A DNA stretch of 64,000 nt from Ornithodoros turicata (taxonomy: Eukaryota > Arthropoda > Arachnida > Ixodida > Argasidae). This document shows positions 22,933-33,820 of this stretch, one piece after another. The DNA lies in the NCBI RefSeq assembly GCF_037126465.1, contig NC_088206.1:49270841-49334840 (forward strand). Reading direction: 5' to 3'. The notes beneath the pieces are model-generated. The model saw only the letters and a program-made list of their open reading frames with translations. It was not told where the DNA came from and did not search any database. A program made the translations under genes and the position numbers. Numbering within the stretch: the stretch's first letter is position 1; the number at the start of each line of letters is the position of its first letter.

Positions 22933-23179
22933 CACTTGCAAATGAACTTCACCACATAGCACGCTCCAGCCAACCATCATCCCGAGTGACTTCGTTCTTT
23001 CTCCTGGTAGTGGCTGAAAACGGGGGGCGTACGCTAGTTTTGTGGCATTACGCTTTTCGTCATGGCCACAAAAATCGCGTACGCCCCACGTTTTCATTAT
23101 ATTAAGGGAAAACACGTTGTCATTGGCGATGATAGTTAGCTTGGTGCATTCTATACGGTGAAGCTGTGTTTTTAGGGTG
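22933..23179. mobile_element. Foldback MITE, copy 3
   Basis: Starts CACTTGCAAATGAACTTC and ends TTTTTAGGGTG. The arms carry GGGGGGCGTACGC and GCGTACGCCCCACG, meeting at a short loop around 23060. Confidence 0.6.
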
Positions 23180-23559
23180 CATGTCGTAACAGTGTAATAT
23201 CATTCTATTGGCGTAAGAAGCACCCCGCATAACAGTTTTGGGCCGTTTTCCTTCTCTGATAAGCTTTGGCTGAGCTGGTGGTGATAAGGCTGCATTTCTA
23301 CTCTCCCATGTCACAAACGAATGAACGAACTAATACGATACAGCATTCTAGACTTTTCGAAAGTGCAGGAATGGGGCCTATCCACAAAAGCCAGCGGGAT
23401 GGCGCTCTTGTAGCGTCACCGGAAACAATTGATGTCGGCTAAAAATTCTGGGAGAGCGGTTGTTAAAGGAGCTATGAACTGTACCAAGCGAGCCCGCCGA
23501 CTGTGTCGGCTCCAAACGGCGATTTCAACGTGTTGTCTGTGACACCTTTTGTATAGGTG

Positions 23560-23868
23560 AATTTGATAGGTGCGTATCTTCAGCACACAGCACGCTCCTA
23601 GCCAACCATCTTCCCGAATGACAACGTTCTCGCCCATGATTTGTTGATAACGAGAGGCGGAGCCTATTATGTATCTATTATGCACGGCTACAAAACGGGC
23701 TACGCCCCCCGTTTTCAACAAATCAGAGACGAGAACGTTGTCATTCGGGATGATGGTTGGCTAGGAGCGTGCCATGTAGTGAAGTTCATCTTGAAGTATA
23801 CGTGAGGCCGACAACGGCAAGCCCGTTCACCATCACCATCACCACCATCATCTTGAAGAGGGTGAAAC
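23560..23868. mobile_element. Foldback MITE, copy 4, with a SINE tail inside its right end
   Basis: Left arm CACGCTCCTAGCCAACCA and right arm GATGGTTGGCTAGGAGCG mirror each other. The right end is interrupted by a SINE fragment (23797-23848) and resumes with CATCTTGAAGAGGGTG. Confidence 0.6.
23797..23848 (+). mobile_element. SINE tail insertion, strongly 5'-truncated (52 bp)
   Basis: Contains GTGAGGCCGACAACGGCAAG and ends in CAC/CAT triplets. CATCTTGAAG is duplicated exactly at 23787-23796 and 23849-23858. So this is one insertion consisting only of the SINE's 3' tail. Confidence 0.75.
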
Positions 23869-24170
23869 AGAACGTTATGTGTACCTCCGCGTTGGCGTCT
23901 GATTGGGTGCTACAATTCTTCAGATGACGTAACGATGGATAGAGGTATCTGGACGGCGCATCGTCTACTCGCCCGAATACGAAAGAGAGTGCGTTTTTGT
24001 ATTAACGCTGCACATGTTATGAAGGAGAAGAATTGAACAATAAATTGTAAATAAAATTACGAAGCGTAGAAGAACAATATTACATCTATTAAACCCGTAA
24101 CTAAATACATGCAGATAGGAGTTTTTACCTCTTTTAAAGGGACAGCGAAGTCAAATCCGATTATGACAAT

Positions 24171-25430
24171 GGATTTCGTCCAGCGGCTCGGCTGCCTGTA
24201 CTCTATTTTATCAGTCCAATTACGGTTGTTTTTAGATACCACCATGTAATATAACAAACACGCGCAAAGTATAGGCACAAACGGATATCGTAGAATGATA
24301 TTGTTCCCGTTCCAACCGTATCTAGCACAGCGTCCACAAACGTCCGCACAAAGAAGCAGGATTAGAGGACAAGTATACCACGTGACAGTGAAGTATAGTA
24401 AATCGTGCGTTTGAGACAGGTTCCAGATTCATTTTCTTTTAGGAATGACGACAACTCTAGGCCCCAAGACGTTGGCCATGCAAACTATATGACCAAAGAC
24501 AGTTTCATCCGCGTCCAAACAACGTCGGGCAGAATCTCGAAGGTGACTTCACAACTGCGAGAAACATCCCGTACAGATGCTAGCGAGAGTCGCGGGATAT
24601 AGTTTTGCTCTCTGTCTTTCCTGTGTTGTTCCTCTCGTGAGAAGTATATTACTCCACCCCCGGACTTCTCCCTCGTTGGAACTGCACCTCGTAGCCGTCG
24701 AGGTGTCGTCATTTTCACAGGACGTGGCTTTGTGCCGGTGATGACTTCTCGTTTCCCAAGACACCGCCAACGCCAGACAATGGTGTACTTTTAAAGGACG
24801 GAAACGGGTTGACAGCCACAGAGCTTTTCTCATGCTCACTCGGCGCGAAGTTCGCCCCATTGCAAAGGTCATGTACCTGGGTCTTCGTCTCAAAGAAGGT
24901 TGTTTCCTGAACGCTGAAAGCCGTTCTCTACAGAAAACAAAGCTGAACCTGAGTTGTTTGTTTTTCTGCACAAAGCCAAGCAGTGGCAACAATTTCAACT
25001 GCGGCGCCTCTCTGAATATCGAGAAATAGTAGCGAATTCACATGCATTGTTTTCAGTCTAAGACTTTGCCTTTTTTCCTAATACTTTTAAGCTTAAGACT
25101 TTGAAAGTTCTGATATCATGATGATGATGGTGATGATGATGACAACAGTGATGACGTTGACCGCAATGACTAGTGCAAGATGAGGACGTCAGTCACGACA
25201 AGGTCATGCCAACTATCCCGGTGCCCTTACCTTGTAATAATCAGAGAAATGTGAGAATGAAAAAAAAAAAAAAAGAAAACGAAGAAGAGTAAACCCAAGG
25301 AAATAAACACCATAACAGTATTTTAGAGTGCAAGGCTACCGTACTGGTACTTTGTACTGTACTTATATTACCTTTTTCTAGTGGTAGCGGTGGTGTTTTC
25401 TAGTACTTTCCCATCAAGTTAAGACAAATG
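24171..25430. other. No supported gene; ATG/GAT triplet repeat
   Basis: A minus-strand frame of 149 codons (24549-24998) is arginine/serine-rich and lacks family or splice support. A GATGATGATG tract lies at 25120-25142 and an A-run at 25261-25274. Confidence 0.35.
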
Positions 25431-25431
25431 T

Positions 25432-25476
25432 CGGCACAGTTCCCTGTGAAGTCGGCCCAGGACGTACGGTCCCTCC
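25432..25476 (+). repeat. SINE body fragment
   Basis: GGCACAGTTCCCTGTGAAG and TCGGCCCAGGACGTACGG match the conserved body of the SINEs at 13333 and 26776. Confidence 0.6.
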
Positions 25477-25492
25477 TGCAATAGTCGTGGCC

Positions 25493-25544
25493 AACGCTAA
25501 CGGCAAGTTTCCCGCCTATAGGCGGGAAACTTGCCGTTAGCGTT
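25493..25544. repeat. Perfect 52-bp palindrome
   Basis: AACGCTAACGGCAAGTTTCC followed by CGCCTA is exactly mirrored by TAGGCGGG and AAACTTGCCGTTAGCGTT with no loop. Zero mismatches. It could be a very small foldback element or an assembly fold-back. Confidence 0.85.
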
Positions 25545-25794
25545 CAAGTGGAAATTTTAGCGCATAATACGTGCTCCAACGCATAGTTTATCTCCCCGAA
25601 AGCTGTTTTCGTTCTTCTTTTCTTTTTCTCCATTACAAAACCCTGTACATCGCCTTGAGCAACCTGCGTATTGTTGTACAGCTGGGATGCCCGCCGTATA
25701 CCTATCTTGACCGTAAAATACATCTCCGCAGGGGCCGTACGGGCGTCTGGAATAATACGAAAGCGTGGCCGGAATTCGCCCAAAATAATCGCCT
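25544..25794 (-). CDS. Candidate 3'-terminal coding exon, product unknown
   Basis: A good acceptor (pyrimidine tract then TGTGGCAG|) precedes 25794, and the frame runs 82 codons to a TGA at the edge of the palindrome. Composition is mixed and plausible for protein: E-F-R-P-R-F-R-I-I-P near the start, K-K-K-R-R-T-K-T-A-F-G-E-I later. The entry phase leaves two bases to complete a split codon. No upstream exon with a matching phase was identified. Three overlapping frames are open here, so a chance frame is a real alternative. Confidence 0.27.
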
Positions 25795-25799
25795 CTGCC

Positions 25800-26489
25800 A
25801 CACAAGGAGAACGATTTTAAAATTCGTCCGGCATCTCAGCGATTCGGGTCGCTCTCCCGTGCATGCTCGACGAATAATTTCATTCCGGGGGAAAATATTT
25901 TCGGACGCTGCTCCAAGGGGAGAGCTTCTATGTATTTTCGTGCTTTGTGGTGTTGGGTGCAACCGCGTAACATGATACGTTAGTGGCACACTCTCTCGTC
26001 CCCCTGTTGTTTCACGCAGTTTCCTGGTAGGACGGAATGAAGTTCGAGCCATGCAAGAAATACATTACCTCGGTAAATATCCCCACAACGCAGTTCTTCT
26101 ATTGTTGTTCTTCGTATAGGGATGCGGATTTTTCACTCTCTCTTTCTCCCTCTCCATCTTTTTTTTTAAACAACGCTAGGCTTTCAACAGCAATTTTGTA
26201 ACATACGCGTATATAAAACAGTACACAATATAGGGGAACTTAGAACACGGCCGATATCTTTAAACGTTTTATTTGTTCCACAAACTCTTCCATTGTTCTC
26301 CGGCATGTATTCAGTACATCCGCCCTGCCGATTGCATTAGCGATTCATTCACACACATGTGAGTCCATTCTCATATCTTACCAACTTATACTTTGAGCTT
26401 TGAACTTACACTACTTTACCAACAGCACGCATCAAGTTGAGGAATAGTTCACCGTGATCAGTTACGTGTGGTAAGCTCCGCACAGATCA
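25800..26489. other. No supported gene
   Basis: AT-rich sequence with a T-run near 26160. No splice-consistent frame was seen. Confidence 0.35.
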
Positions 26490-26715
26490 CATATGCGACA
26501 GCACAACTGCGTTTCACCAATTATTGCTCCCTCACCATTTAAAACCGCTATAATTCGGCATTTTTACTCGTCGTAACACCTCTTGCTTGTGCATTCTTTT
26601 TGAAATGTCGATCATTTTTATCGCATGTTTTATGTTGTGTTAGTCTTGGTTCTTGAATATTATATTCGTCACAGAACAATAAGCGTTATGCGTTTCGCAC
26701 TTCGCGTTAGCGTTC
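26490..26715 (+). repeat. Dispersed repeat, inverse copy at 28855-29065
   Basis: GACAGCACAACTGCG, TTCTTTTTGAAATGTCGATC and TGTTGTGTTAGTCTTG occur in the same order on the minus strand of 28855-29065. The element type is not recognised. The second copy lies just beyond a LINE fragment. Confidence 0.55.
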
Positions 26716-26775
26716 GCCTGCGTTTCGCGTTTCGCTCGTACACCGAAATTTTCTTCACTGTATTACAGTACTCAC

Positions 26776-27061
26776 TAGCGGCATGGCCGAGCGGGCCCAC
26801 TCGTTGGTGGTAGCCAAAGTCTTGCTGAAGACTGGGAGGTGGTGGGTTCGAATCCTACCACCGACTGTGCTGTCTGAGGCTTTCCCTGGGTTTTCCGAAG
26901 ACTTTCCAAACGAATATCGGCACAGTTCCCTCTGAAGTCGGCCCAGGACGCATACTAACCCTCTGCCCCCACTCCTTCCTGCTGTCCTGTCTCCATCTGT
27001 CCACATCTGTACGCCGCTCATAGCCACAGTTGCCTCGCGGCGCTAACACGAAATCAAGAAA
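26776..27061 (+). mobile_element. tRNA-derived SINE with tail type 2
   Basis: A box TGGCCGAGCGGG, B box GGTTCGAATCC, body GAAGTCGGCCCAGGACGCAT, 3' end CGCCGCTCATAGCCACAG. Bounded by an exact 14-bp duplication ATTACAGTACTCAC (26762-26775 and 27062-27075). The head is about 20 bp shorter than that of the copy at 13333. Confidence 0.85.
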
Positions 27062-27084
27062 ATTACAGTACTCACACTGTTTAC

Positions 27085-27460
27085 AGGAACACTAAGCTGC
27101 AAAAATTTCTCATCGTGGAATATGAGAGATGCTGTTACCTTTACACCGACACAAAAGGAACTAGATTCATCCGGTGCGTCGTTCGTGATTTATGAGCGAA
27201 AGAAACCGCAATTTTTAGCTTTCCCTCTTCCTCTCCTTCTCAAGAACCGCTACAATCAGGAGAGACCTCTGATTGGTCTCCTCAAACGATCTCCAGCGAT
27301 GATTGGACGAATCGTCTGAGGGGCCGAACGAGACAGCGCTCTGCATTTGTCGACCTTCTTGAGAAGGAGAAGAAGACGGAAACCGCAAATTGAGTTTTTT
27401 CTATCCATCATAGATCACGAACGACCAACCGGCGAATATCTTTCCTTTTGTGTTGGTGTG
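27085..27460. mobile_element. Foldback element, family B
   Basis: The two halves mirror each other: left has GACACAAAAGGAACTAGATT, TTCTCAAGAA and TTGGTCTCCTCAAACGATCT; right has TTCTTGAGAAGGAGAAG and CTTTCCTTTTGTGTTGG. A relative is at 56176-56475. Coding frames inside are by-products of the symmetry. Confidence 0.6.
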
Positions 27461-27532
27461 ATGTGATGTGATGTGATAGAAAAAGAAAAATATGGGGATT
27501 TAAATCACGACAAAGTCAGACTGGCTACCCCA

Positions 27533-27774
27533 CACTCTTAAAAATGAACTTCACCGCATAGCACGCTCCTAGCCAACCATCATCTCGAATGATATCATTA
27601 TCTGCCCTGATTTGTTGAAAACGGGAGGCGTACGCCTTTTTTGTGACACTTATGTAATTGTCACAAAAAAGGCGTACGCCTCCCGTTTTCAACAAATCAG
27701 GGCAGATAACGATATCATTCGAGATGATGGTTGGCTAGGAGCGTGATATGCGGTGAAGTTCATTTTTAAGTGTG
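27533..27774. mobile_element. Foldback MITE, copy 5 (nearly perfect arms)
   Basis: CACTCTTAAAAATGAACTT ... AAGTTCATTTTTAAGTGTG with CA on both sides (27531-27532 and 27775-27776). Arms of about 115 bp are almost identical and meet at GTGACACTTATGTAATTGTC, so the transcript would form one long hairpin. Confidence 0.85.
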
Positions 27775-27879
27775 CAGACCAGCTGGCCGCAGTTAGTCGA
27801 AATAAATAAAAAAAAGTGAGAAAACCCAGTAGTTGGGTGGGGGGGGGGAGAGAAACATCCCGATCTAGTGGGAGCACTT

Positions 27880-28845
27880 GTCACAAACGAGGGACCAGAA
27901 AGTCTTATGTCAATCAGATGCGTTTCTTCGAGGAAACGTATGAGCGCTTTCAATGCAGCCGCTTGATAATGGCTGAGGACCCAGGAGCTTTACAAGGTCA
28001 AATGGCCGGGCGTCCAGGCGAGCCAGACTTGCTTCTATTGTCCTGCGACTGCCGGCGTACTTGGAGCACCTGAGGAGGATGTGCTCTGTGTCCCCGACAA
28101 CATCGCACTAACTGCAGTTTGGAGATGGTGACTTGGCCAGTTTGTAGAGCAACCGACCGCTGTACGGAAGATTCAGCCGGAGCCTGTGCACACTCTTAAA
28201 AATGAACTTCACCACATAGCACGCTCCTAGCCAACCATCACCCCGAATGACAACGTTCTCGCTCTAGATTTGTTGAAAACGGGAGGAGGAGCCTATTTTG
28301 TGCCGTGCATAATTGGCACAAAATAGGCTCCTCCTCCCGTTTTCAACAAATCAGGGGCGAGAACGTTGTCATTCGGGATGATGGTTGGCTAGGAGCGTGC
28401 TATGTGGGGAAGTTCATTTCTAAGAGTGCAGGAGACACGCTGCTTGCCGAGGAAACGACGGAGGTACCTGGAAGCGTAGCTGGGGGTCGACCCTGTACAA
28501 CAGCGAAGATCGAGCAGATCCTGTCAGCCAAGAAGAGTTGCACATTTGTTGTCTCAGTTCACGTATCGTCCTCTTTGCGCCCCCTATGGTGAAATAAATG
28601 GCTTTTGTTTGTACATGACCGTGTTGAAGTGCTCGGCGCGCAGCGGCATCCGCGGTCTCGTCACCGGCTATGCCGCAGTGACCAGGAATCCACTGTAATA
28701 TGATATCACGCCCCCGTGAGACTGCGGCATCATATAGTTGCAGCACATCATGAACAATTAGGGCAATTCTGTTAGTGTCAAGGCAACCGACCTTCGATTG
28801 CGCGGTGAGAAATTTTTGCAACTTAGTGCTCAGAGTGGAATTTGA
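27880..28845 (-). pseudogene. LINE ORF2 C-terminal remnant (RNase H end), split by a MITE
   Basis: On the minus strand 28840-28430 reads D-T-N-R-I-A-L-I-V-H, Q-W-I-P-G-H-C-G-I-A-G-D-E-T-A-D-A-A, the last RNase H motif, then R-F-Q-V-P. After the MITE (28428-28191) the same protein resumes with H-R-L-R-L-N-L-P-Y, E-H-I-L-L-R-C-S and A-R-L-D-A-R-P-F-D-L-V-K-L-L. One in-frame stop (S-P-N-C-S-stop) lies where a CxxC pair would stand. RT and endonuclease are absent. This is a different LINE lineage from 19402-22580, because its sequence around the Q-W-I-P motif differs throughout. The end near 27880 also has stops. Confidence 0.75.
28191..28428. mobile_element. Foldback MITE, copy 6, inserted in LINE remnant
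   Basis: CACTCTTAAAAATGAACTT ... TTTCTAAGAGTG, flanked by CA at 28189-28190 and 28429-28430. Removing it and one CA restores the LINE reading across the junction, so CA is the target duplication. Confidence 0.88.
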
Positions 28846-28854
28846 GTGTACGAG

Positions 28855-29065
28855 TATTATAACGCTTGTTATACTGTGATAAATATAATATTCGGGAATC
28901 AAGACTAACACAACATGTAACGTGCGATAAAAAATGATCGACATTTCAAAAAGAATGGACAAACAAGCGGTGTTACAACGATTAGATATGACGAATTATA
29001 GCAGTTTGAAACGGTGAAGGAGCAATAATTAATGTAACTGATTTCGCAGTTGTGCTGTCCTCATT
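28855..29065 (-). repeat. Dispersed repeat, inverse copy of 26490-26715
   Basis: Minus strand contains TTCTTTTTGAAATGTCGATC and TGTTGTGTTAGTCTTGAT in the same order as copy 1. Confidence 0.55.
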
Positions 29066-29079
29066 ATCGTCACCCTATG

Positions 29080-29140
29080 CACTACCAATGATGAGGACGG
29101 TGCACAGCATGTACAAAAACAGGATCTGTTCCAAATTTCA
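29080..29140 (+). repeat. Copy of the CCAATGATGAGGACGGTGC repeat
   Basis: Shares CAATGATGAGGACGGTGC and TCTGTTC-AAATWTCGGC with the inverted pair at 40671 and 42851. More diverged than those two. Confidence 0.5.
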
Positions 29141-29687
29141 TCGGCTCGCGACATGGGTTGGTTGAATGGTAAAAAAGAAAAAGAAAAATATGGAGATGTT
29201 GGCCCAACTCTACATTGGGCCGGCTACTCCAGTACGCTTATGGTAGCGAGGTCTGGCTACCAAGGGGTCTAAAAGGAGGTTTGTTCCACAAAAGAACAAG
29301 GAAAGACATAACATAGTGCGAAACATGTCGATGTGCTGCCAGTCACCGAGGACCTTCTTGAGGGCCGTTGTCGTGTCGCGACATGGGGCTACTGCTTCAT
29401 CTGCATTATTCTTCGTAACATTCATTCAGTTGGGCCTAACTTACGAGGGCAAGTGAAATGAAAGAGAATTGCCACGCATATATCTTCGTGGGTGGCGAGT
29501 AAATATAAGAAATAAGAAGAAGAAATATTTTTTGGCGTTTGTCACGTCGTCGTTTCTTTTTTCTTCTGCGTCCCACCCTGTCCATTTTAGTAAAAGTAGC
29601 AGCACCGGAGGGGGAAAAAAAGCGCCACCAAGAAGAGGGACACAGCGTCGTCGGCACTTGTAAACTTCGCAGGGTTGTGCTATCCAA

Positions 29688-29936
29688 TACTCTTAAAAAT
29701 GAACTTCACCGCATAGCACGCTCCTAGCCAACCATAATCTCGAATGATATCGTTATCTGCCCTGATTTGTTGGAAACGGGAGGCGTACGCCTTTTTTGTG
29801 ACACTTATGAACAGCATAAGTGTCACAAAAAAGGCGTACGCCTCCCGTTTTCAACAAATCAGGGCAGATAACGATATCATTCGAGATTATGGTTGGGTAG
29901 GAGCGTGCTATGCGGTGAAGTTCATTATTAAGAGTG
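29688..29936. mobile_element. Foldback MITE, copy 7
   Basis: TACTCTTAAAAATGAACTT ... TATTAAGAGTG with AA on both sides (29686-29687 and 29937-29938). The arms are nearly identical and meet at GTGACACTTATGAACAGC. Confidence 0.85.
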
Positions 29937-30244
29937 AATGCGAGTCTATTAGGCCCGCGTACTAGGAGTGTGTTATCGTGTTCCTTGTTCCTTTAGTTTT
30001 GCGTTATCCCGTTTCTCTGCACTCGTGCAGTATGCATGCATTTACAGTTCGTGGTTGCAAATGCAGGGTGCGGGAAACAGGAGGTGAGGGGCGGTTTTTG
30101 TTTGGAGGGGGATCATTACGGGGGAGATACGAGCGTGATATGTCAAGTGACGAATTCAGTTTCTCCCTTCGTTTTTGTAGCACTCAATCAAAATCGGCGC
30201 TACCCGAAATTAAATAAAGAAATGGCGAATGCGGTGGTGGCATA

Positions 30245-30528
30245 CACTCTAGAAACAGAGCTTCACCGCATAGCATGCTGTGCGCCAACCATTGCCACGA
30301 ATGATAGGGTAATCGCTTCTGATTCGAGAAAAGGGGTGGGCGTACGCCTTTTTGTGGCAATTTGGATATACTACGTCGAACATCTTTAAGTGTGCAGCCT
30401 GTGGAATGATAATTGCCACAAAAAAGCGTACACCTCCCTCTCTCCTCGAATCAAAAGCGATAACCCTATCGTTCCCGGCAATGATTGGCGCACTACGTGC
30501 ATTGCGGTGAAGTTCTGTTTTTAAAGTG
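30245..30528. mobile_element. Foldback MITE, copy 8 (subfamily 2)
   Basis: CACTCTAGAAACAGAGCTTC ... GTTTTTAAAGTG between TA dinucleotides (30243-30244 and 30529-30530). The arms differ from subfamily 1 by GCGCCAACCATTGCC and TTCTGATTCGAG. Confidence 0.8.
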
Positions 30529-30529
30529 T

Positions 30530-32239
30530 ACTTTTTTTACTAGATATCTAGATGTTCGACCGCTGACACAACTCTGAGCAGCAATAATGAAAGAGCAGGC
30601 GAGGCTTTCCACTCGTACACCGAAAAAAAAAAAAAAAAGGACACGGTAATTTTACACAAAAGTGAGTGCTAACTGCGTTGCCGCATGTGTGCCGTAAAGT
30701 AGTTATTGCAGAGAATTCGTTTGGAGTGCGGTGGTGGTGGTGGTGGTAGTGGTGACGAAAACCGGCTTGGCGGTCACACTGCGCATAAGCGAAAAGAGAG
30801 ACACTTATATTGAACTGCGAAAGCACTGTGCAACGTGCACACCAAATGGATTGTGTGCAGCATATAGGTTATACGGCACCTATGCCGGCAACAGAGTTAG
30901 CAGTCACTGTTGTACAGTAAGATTACGGAAATTTTTCTCACAGTGTAGTTTGTCGCAGTTCCGCTTTTTTGGGACACAGTTTCGCAGAGGCTTTCCCCTT
31001 TCCCGTTAAACCTTTGAGGATCGACCGTACCCGAAAACGTGTTTTACGTTAAAATTATTGCGTAGCATTCCATCACCGTCATTAATTTAACGAACCCCGC
31101 AATAAGGAGAGAGCAGCTCAAACTAACGCCTTCCGAACCGTTACTTATTACGGGCTGTGCGTTCCTGTCGAGCGATGCAGCTGTTCTGTGCGGTTCCCCA
31201 CTTTATTCCCAACTCGATGTGACCCCAACACTACAAAGGCTGCCATGTTGGAAATTCAAGATGGCTACCGAAGCCTGATTACGTATTCCGGTCACATCCT
31301 ACGCCGCCGTATTCCGGGCTAGGAGCGTATACACATATTGCAGTTTGTTGAGTTATGAGAGTGTTTTCCTTCCACAGGGAGCTGCATAGAGTGGGTGGGG
31401 AGGTTTGTATAATGGGATTCACTTTGTATGGAGAGGTTTCGTCTATTTGTTTTGGAAGTGTGAGCCATCGCTTTAAAATAAAGAGTGAGAGATTAATAAC
31501 CTGCAGGGCAGTGAGTGCTCGCTCACCAGACACGAGTGGTGCGTGCGCTGTACTATAATGTCTTTACATCGTTGGACCGGCGTATTATCGATTTTATCCC
31601 ATATTTCGGCACTTTTAAGTTAATGCGGCGGGGTGGTTGTAAATTTGTAGAATCCATCGTGTGGAAGACATATAACTTAACAACTACGAGAAAGCTGGCG
31701 AGCTGGTGTGGTGCTGGATATCCAACCCTAGAACTCTGAGATTGAGGGCAGAAGGAGGATATCTGTGTCGTTTTCCCCCCTCAATCTCACGGTATGGATG
31801 GATACGATGTATAAGCTGTTTGGCGACTGCCAAAGATTTGGAGATTCGCGCTTTTATAGCAACATGGCATGCTGATATTAAAATGCTACGACTGCCGCCT
31901 TATGTATGCCTTAGCGCATCTCGTCCTGAGTGATCGCTCGCCTCCCACGGATAAGACGCGGTCTTCTCAAACATTATCGCCATTCCACGTCTCAGGGGAG
32001 TGATGTGGCGGCACGTGAACAACGACGAAGTCACCAAGCTACGGACACGCACCACGAGAAGAAGCTTCAGTTCTATCGGCAACATCCAGAGTGAAGCCAA
32101 GGGTTGACCTTTCCTTTTTCTTTAATAAATCTTCATATCTCCCCCCCCCCCCCACCGGTTGAGAAGCCCCCAACCGAACGCACATCCGGCCCTCCAGGAC
32201 ATTCCGTAACTAATGTAGAGGAACAACATCTCACCTCTA
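30530..32239. other. No supported gene; (GGT)n tract
   Basis: A GGT repeat at 30730-30752 followed by GACGAAAACCGGCTTG resembles a reversed SINE tail variant of 48672-48755. An A-run is at 30624-30638. Other frames lack support. Confidence 0.35.
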
Positions 32240-32495
32240 CAGTGGAAAGCGCGGGGAGTACGCCTTTTTGTGACAATCAAGTAATTAACGTATGTATACC
32301 TAAATATCACAAAAAGGCGTACTCTTTCCGTTTTCAACAAATGGGGAGAGAAATGTCATTCTTCGCTGTGACGGTCGCCGTGTTATGCAGTGAGGTTCTG
32401 TCGGTTCTGTCTCATCCCTTGATCCCTTCCTGGCTATGCCGGTTGTGACGATGCCCGCAGAACCCCTCCTCGACAACCCTTCTCTTTTAAGAGTG
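32240..32495. mobile_element. Foldback MITE, copy 9, left end lost
   Basis: Carries GAGTACGCCTTTTTGTG and its mirror CACAAAAAGGCGTACTC, then CGTTTTCAACAAATGGGG. It ends TTTTAAGAGTG before TA. Confidence 0.5.
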
Positions 32496-33820
32496 TAGCT
32501 CATAATAGACCTTCACGGCAATAAACCTTTACGCGGATCGCTTTTGCCGTATTGAAATAAACAGTGGGAAAACCTTCATTGTAACACCAAGAAACTGCAG
32601 GATATTGCTCGTACTCATGATATAGGATCCGCGCCCATTATCGCAGATTAAGAAATAACGCGCCTAACGTGCCTGCAAGTTATAATGGGACTTGCATTTT
32701 GTCCATCGTTCTTGATTATAATTATATATTTTGTAATTGAACGAGCATTATTAACTTATTTAGCCTATTATTGCAGATGTAACTTCACGGCGGACTGCGG
32801 GAGTCAACAAAATGCCTTATACATAATAAGCAATACTCTCAAATAATGAAGAATGAGTCGCACTTACGGAAACAGTTATGTGACACTCCTGGACAAAGCT
32901 ATGGGGAAAAAAACGTGTACCTTCAGAAGTCCGCAATTCTCGCGTATGCGTTGGTGCAAATTTACCGGAACACGCCATCTTACGCATGAAACTCAGTTGT
33001 TAATAGATTTTTTTTATGAATTGAATGCACACGTAGGGTCATCGCTCACTCATTCGGCTTTATCGGAAGAATGGTGCGAAAAGACAGCACGTGATGATGT
33101 TCAATACAGTAGCGAGCCTTGAGCCTTGGTATACAAATGTTGTGAAACCAGAAAAAACTGTTGAGAGCGCTCTAGAATTTCCCGCAGTTCGGAAACAAGT
33201 GCGAACTGCGCGGGTGAGGATTTAGAATGCAAATAGATGCATTACAATTACAACCGAAAATACGTAATTGTTTTAATACCTTTAATGAAAGAGAAATCGC
33301 GGACCCACCACAGTTCCTCTTGATCTGTTTACAAATGACATTCTTTGACATAACCAGAATGATGAAAGTCGCCTCCACAATATGTTAACAAGCCGGTCAA
33401 CAATGCCCAACAGCCTGCCTTATCGCTCTAATATCTGCCTTTACATCCAGCTGGCAGTGCCCGATTGAATATGCAAGGGCCAACATTACGCCGCACTGGA
33501 AGTTCCATACCCTCCACATACCCACGGGTGATCACACAAGGTAATCGCGCGGACGAGGGCAGCTGCGCGGTTTGTCCCCTGAGGCTAACTTGGTGCACGA
33601 GCAAACTTACCTACCTAAAATGAACAGCTGTCACCCGCTCGGTACGTTGCGAGTGTCGGAGGCCGTGTTCACTGCCACGTGGGTTCAGTATTAGGCACTA
33701 CGCGCGTGTATTTGCTTCAGTAAGCGGTATTTCCGCTTGCGTGAGCATGGGGCGTTGATGCGGGCTCCAATTGCGGACGTGTCCAATGTGTGCTCAACGT
33801 CTGTTTTGGGACGGAATTTC
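32496..33820. other. No supported gene
   Basis: AT-rich left half. A plus-strand frame at 32853-33122 has no motif or splice support. Confidence 0.35.

Larger units (their letters stand above)
23455..24170 (-). repeat. Dispersed repeat, copy 2
   Basis: Reverse-complement match to 11577-12225: it starts near GCCGACTGTGTCGGC (about 23497), continues through the MITE, then GTCTGATTGGGTGCTAC and AATAAATTGTAAA, and ends with sequence like AAAAACTCCTATCTGCATG in reverse. No coding frame is supported. Confidence 0.6.

Noticed and set aside
24549..24998. 149-codon minus-strand frame
   Set aside because: Arginine/serine-rich, no motifs, no splice partner, and other frames are open in the same DNA.
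25571..26052. Overlapping frames of 116-134 codons on both strands
   Set aside because: Mutually exclusive and without motifs. Only 25544-25794 has an acceptor and is kept as a weak candidate.
27455..27530. TGATG repeat followed by CTGGCTACCCCA as a separate retroposon
   Set aside because: Similar tails occur at 29160 and 44386, but I could not find ends or target duplications, so it is only mentioned.
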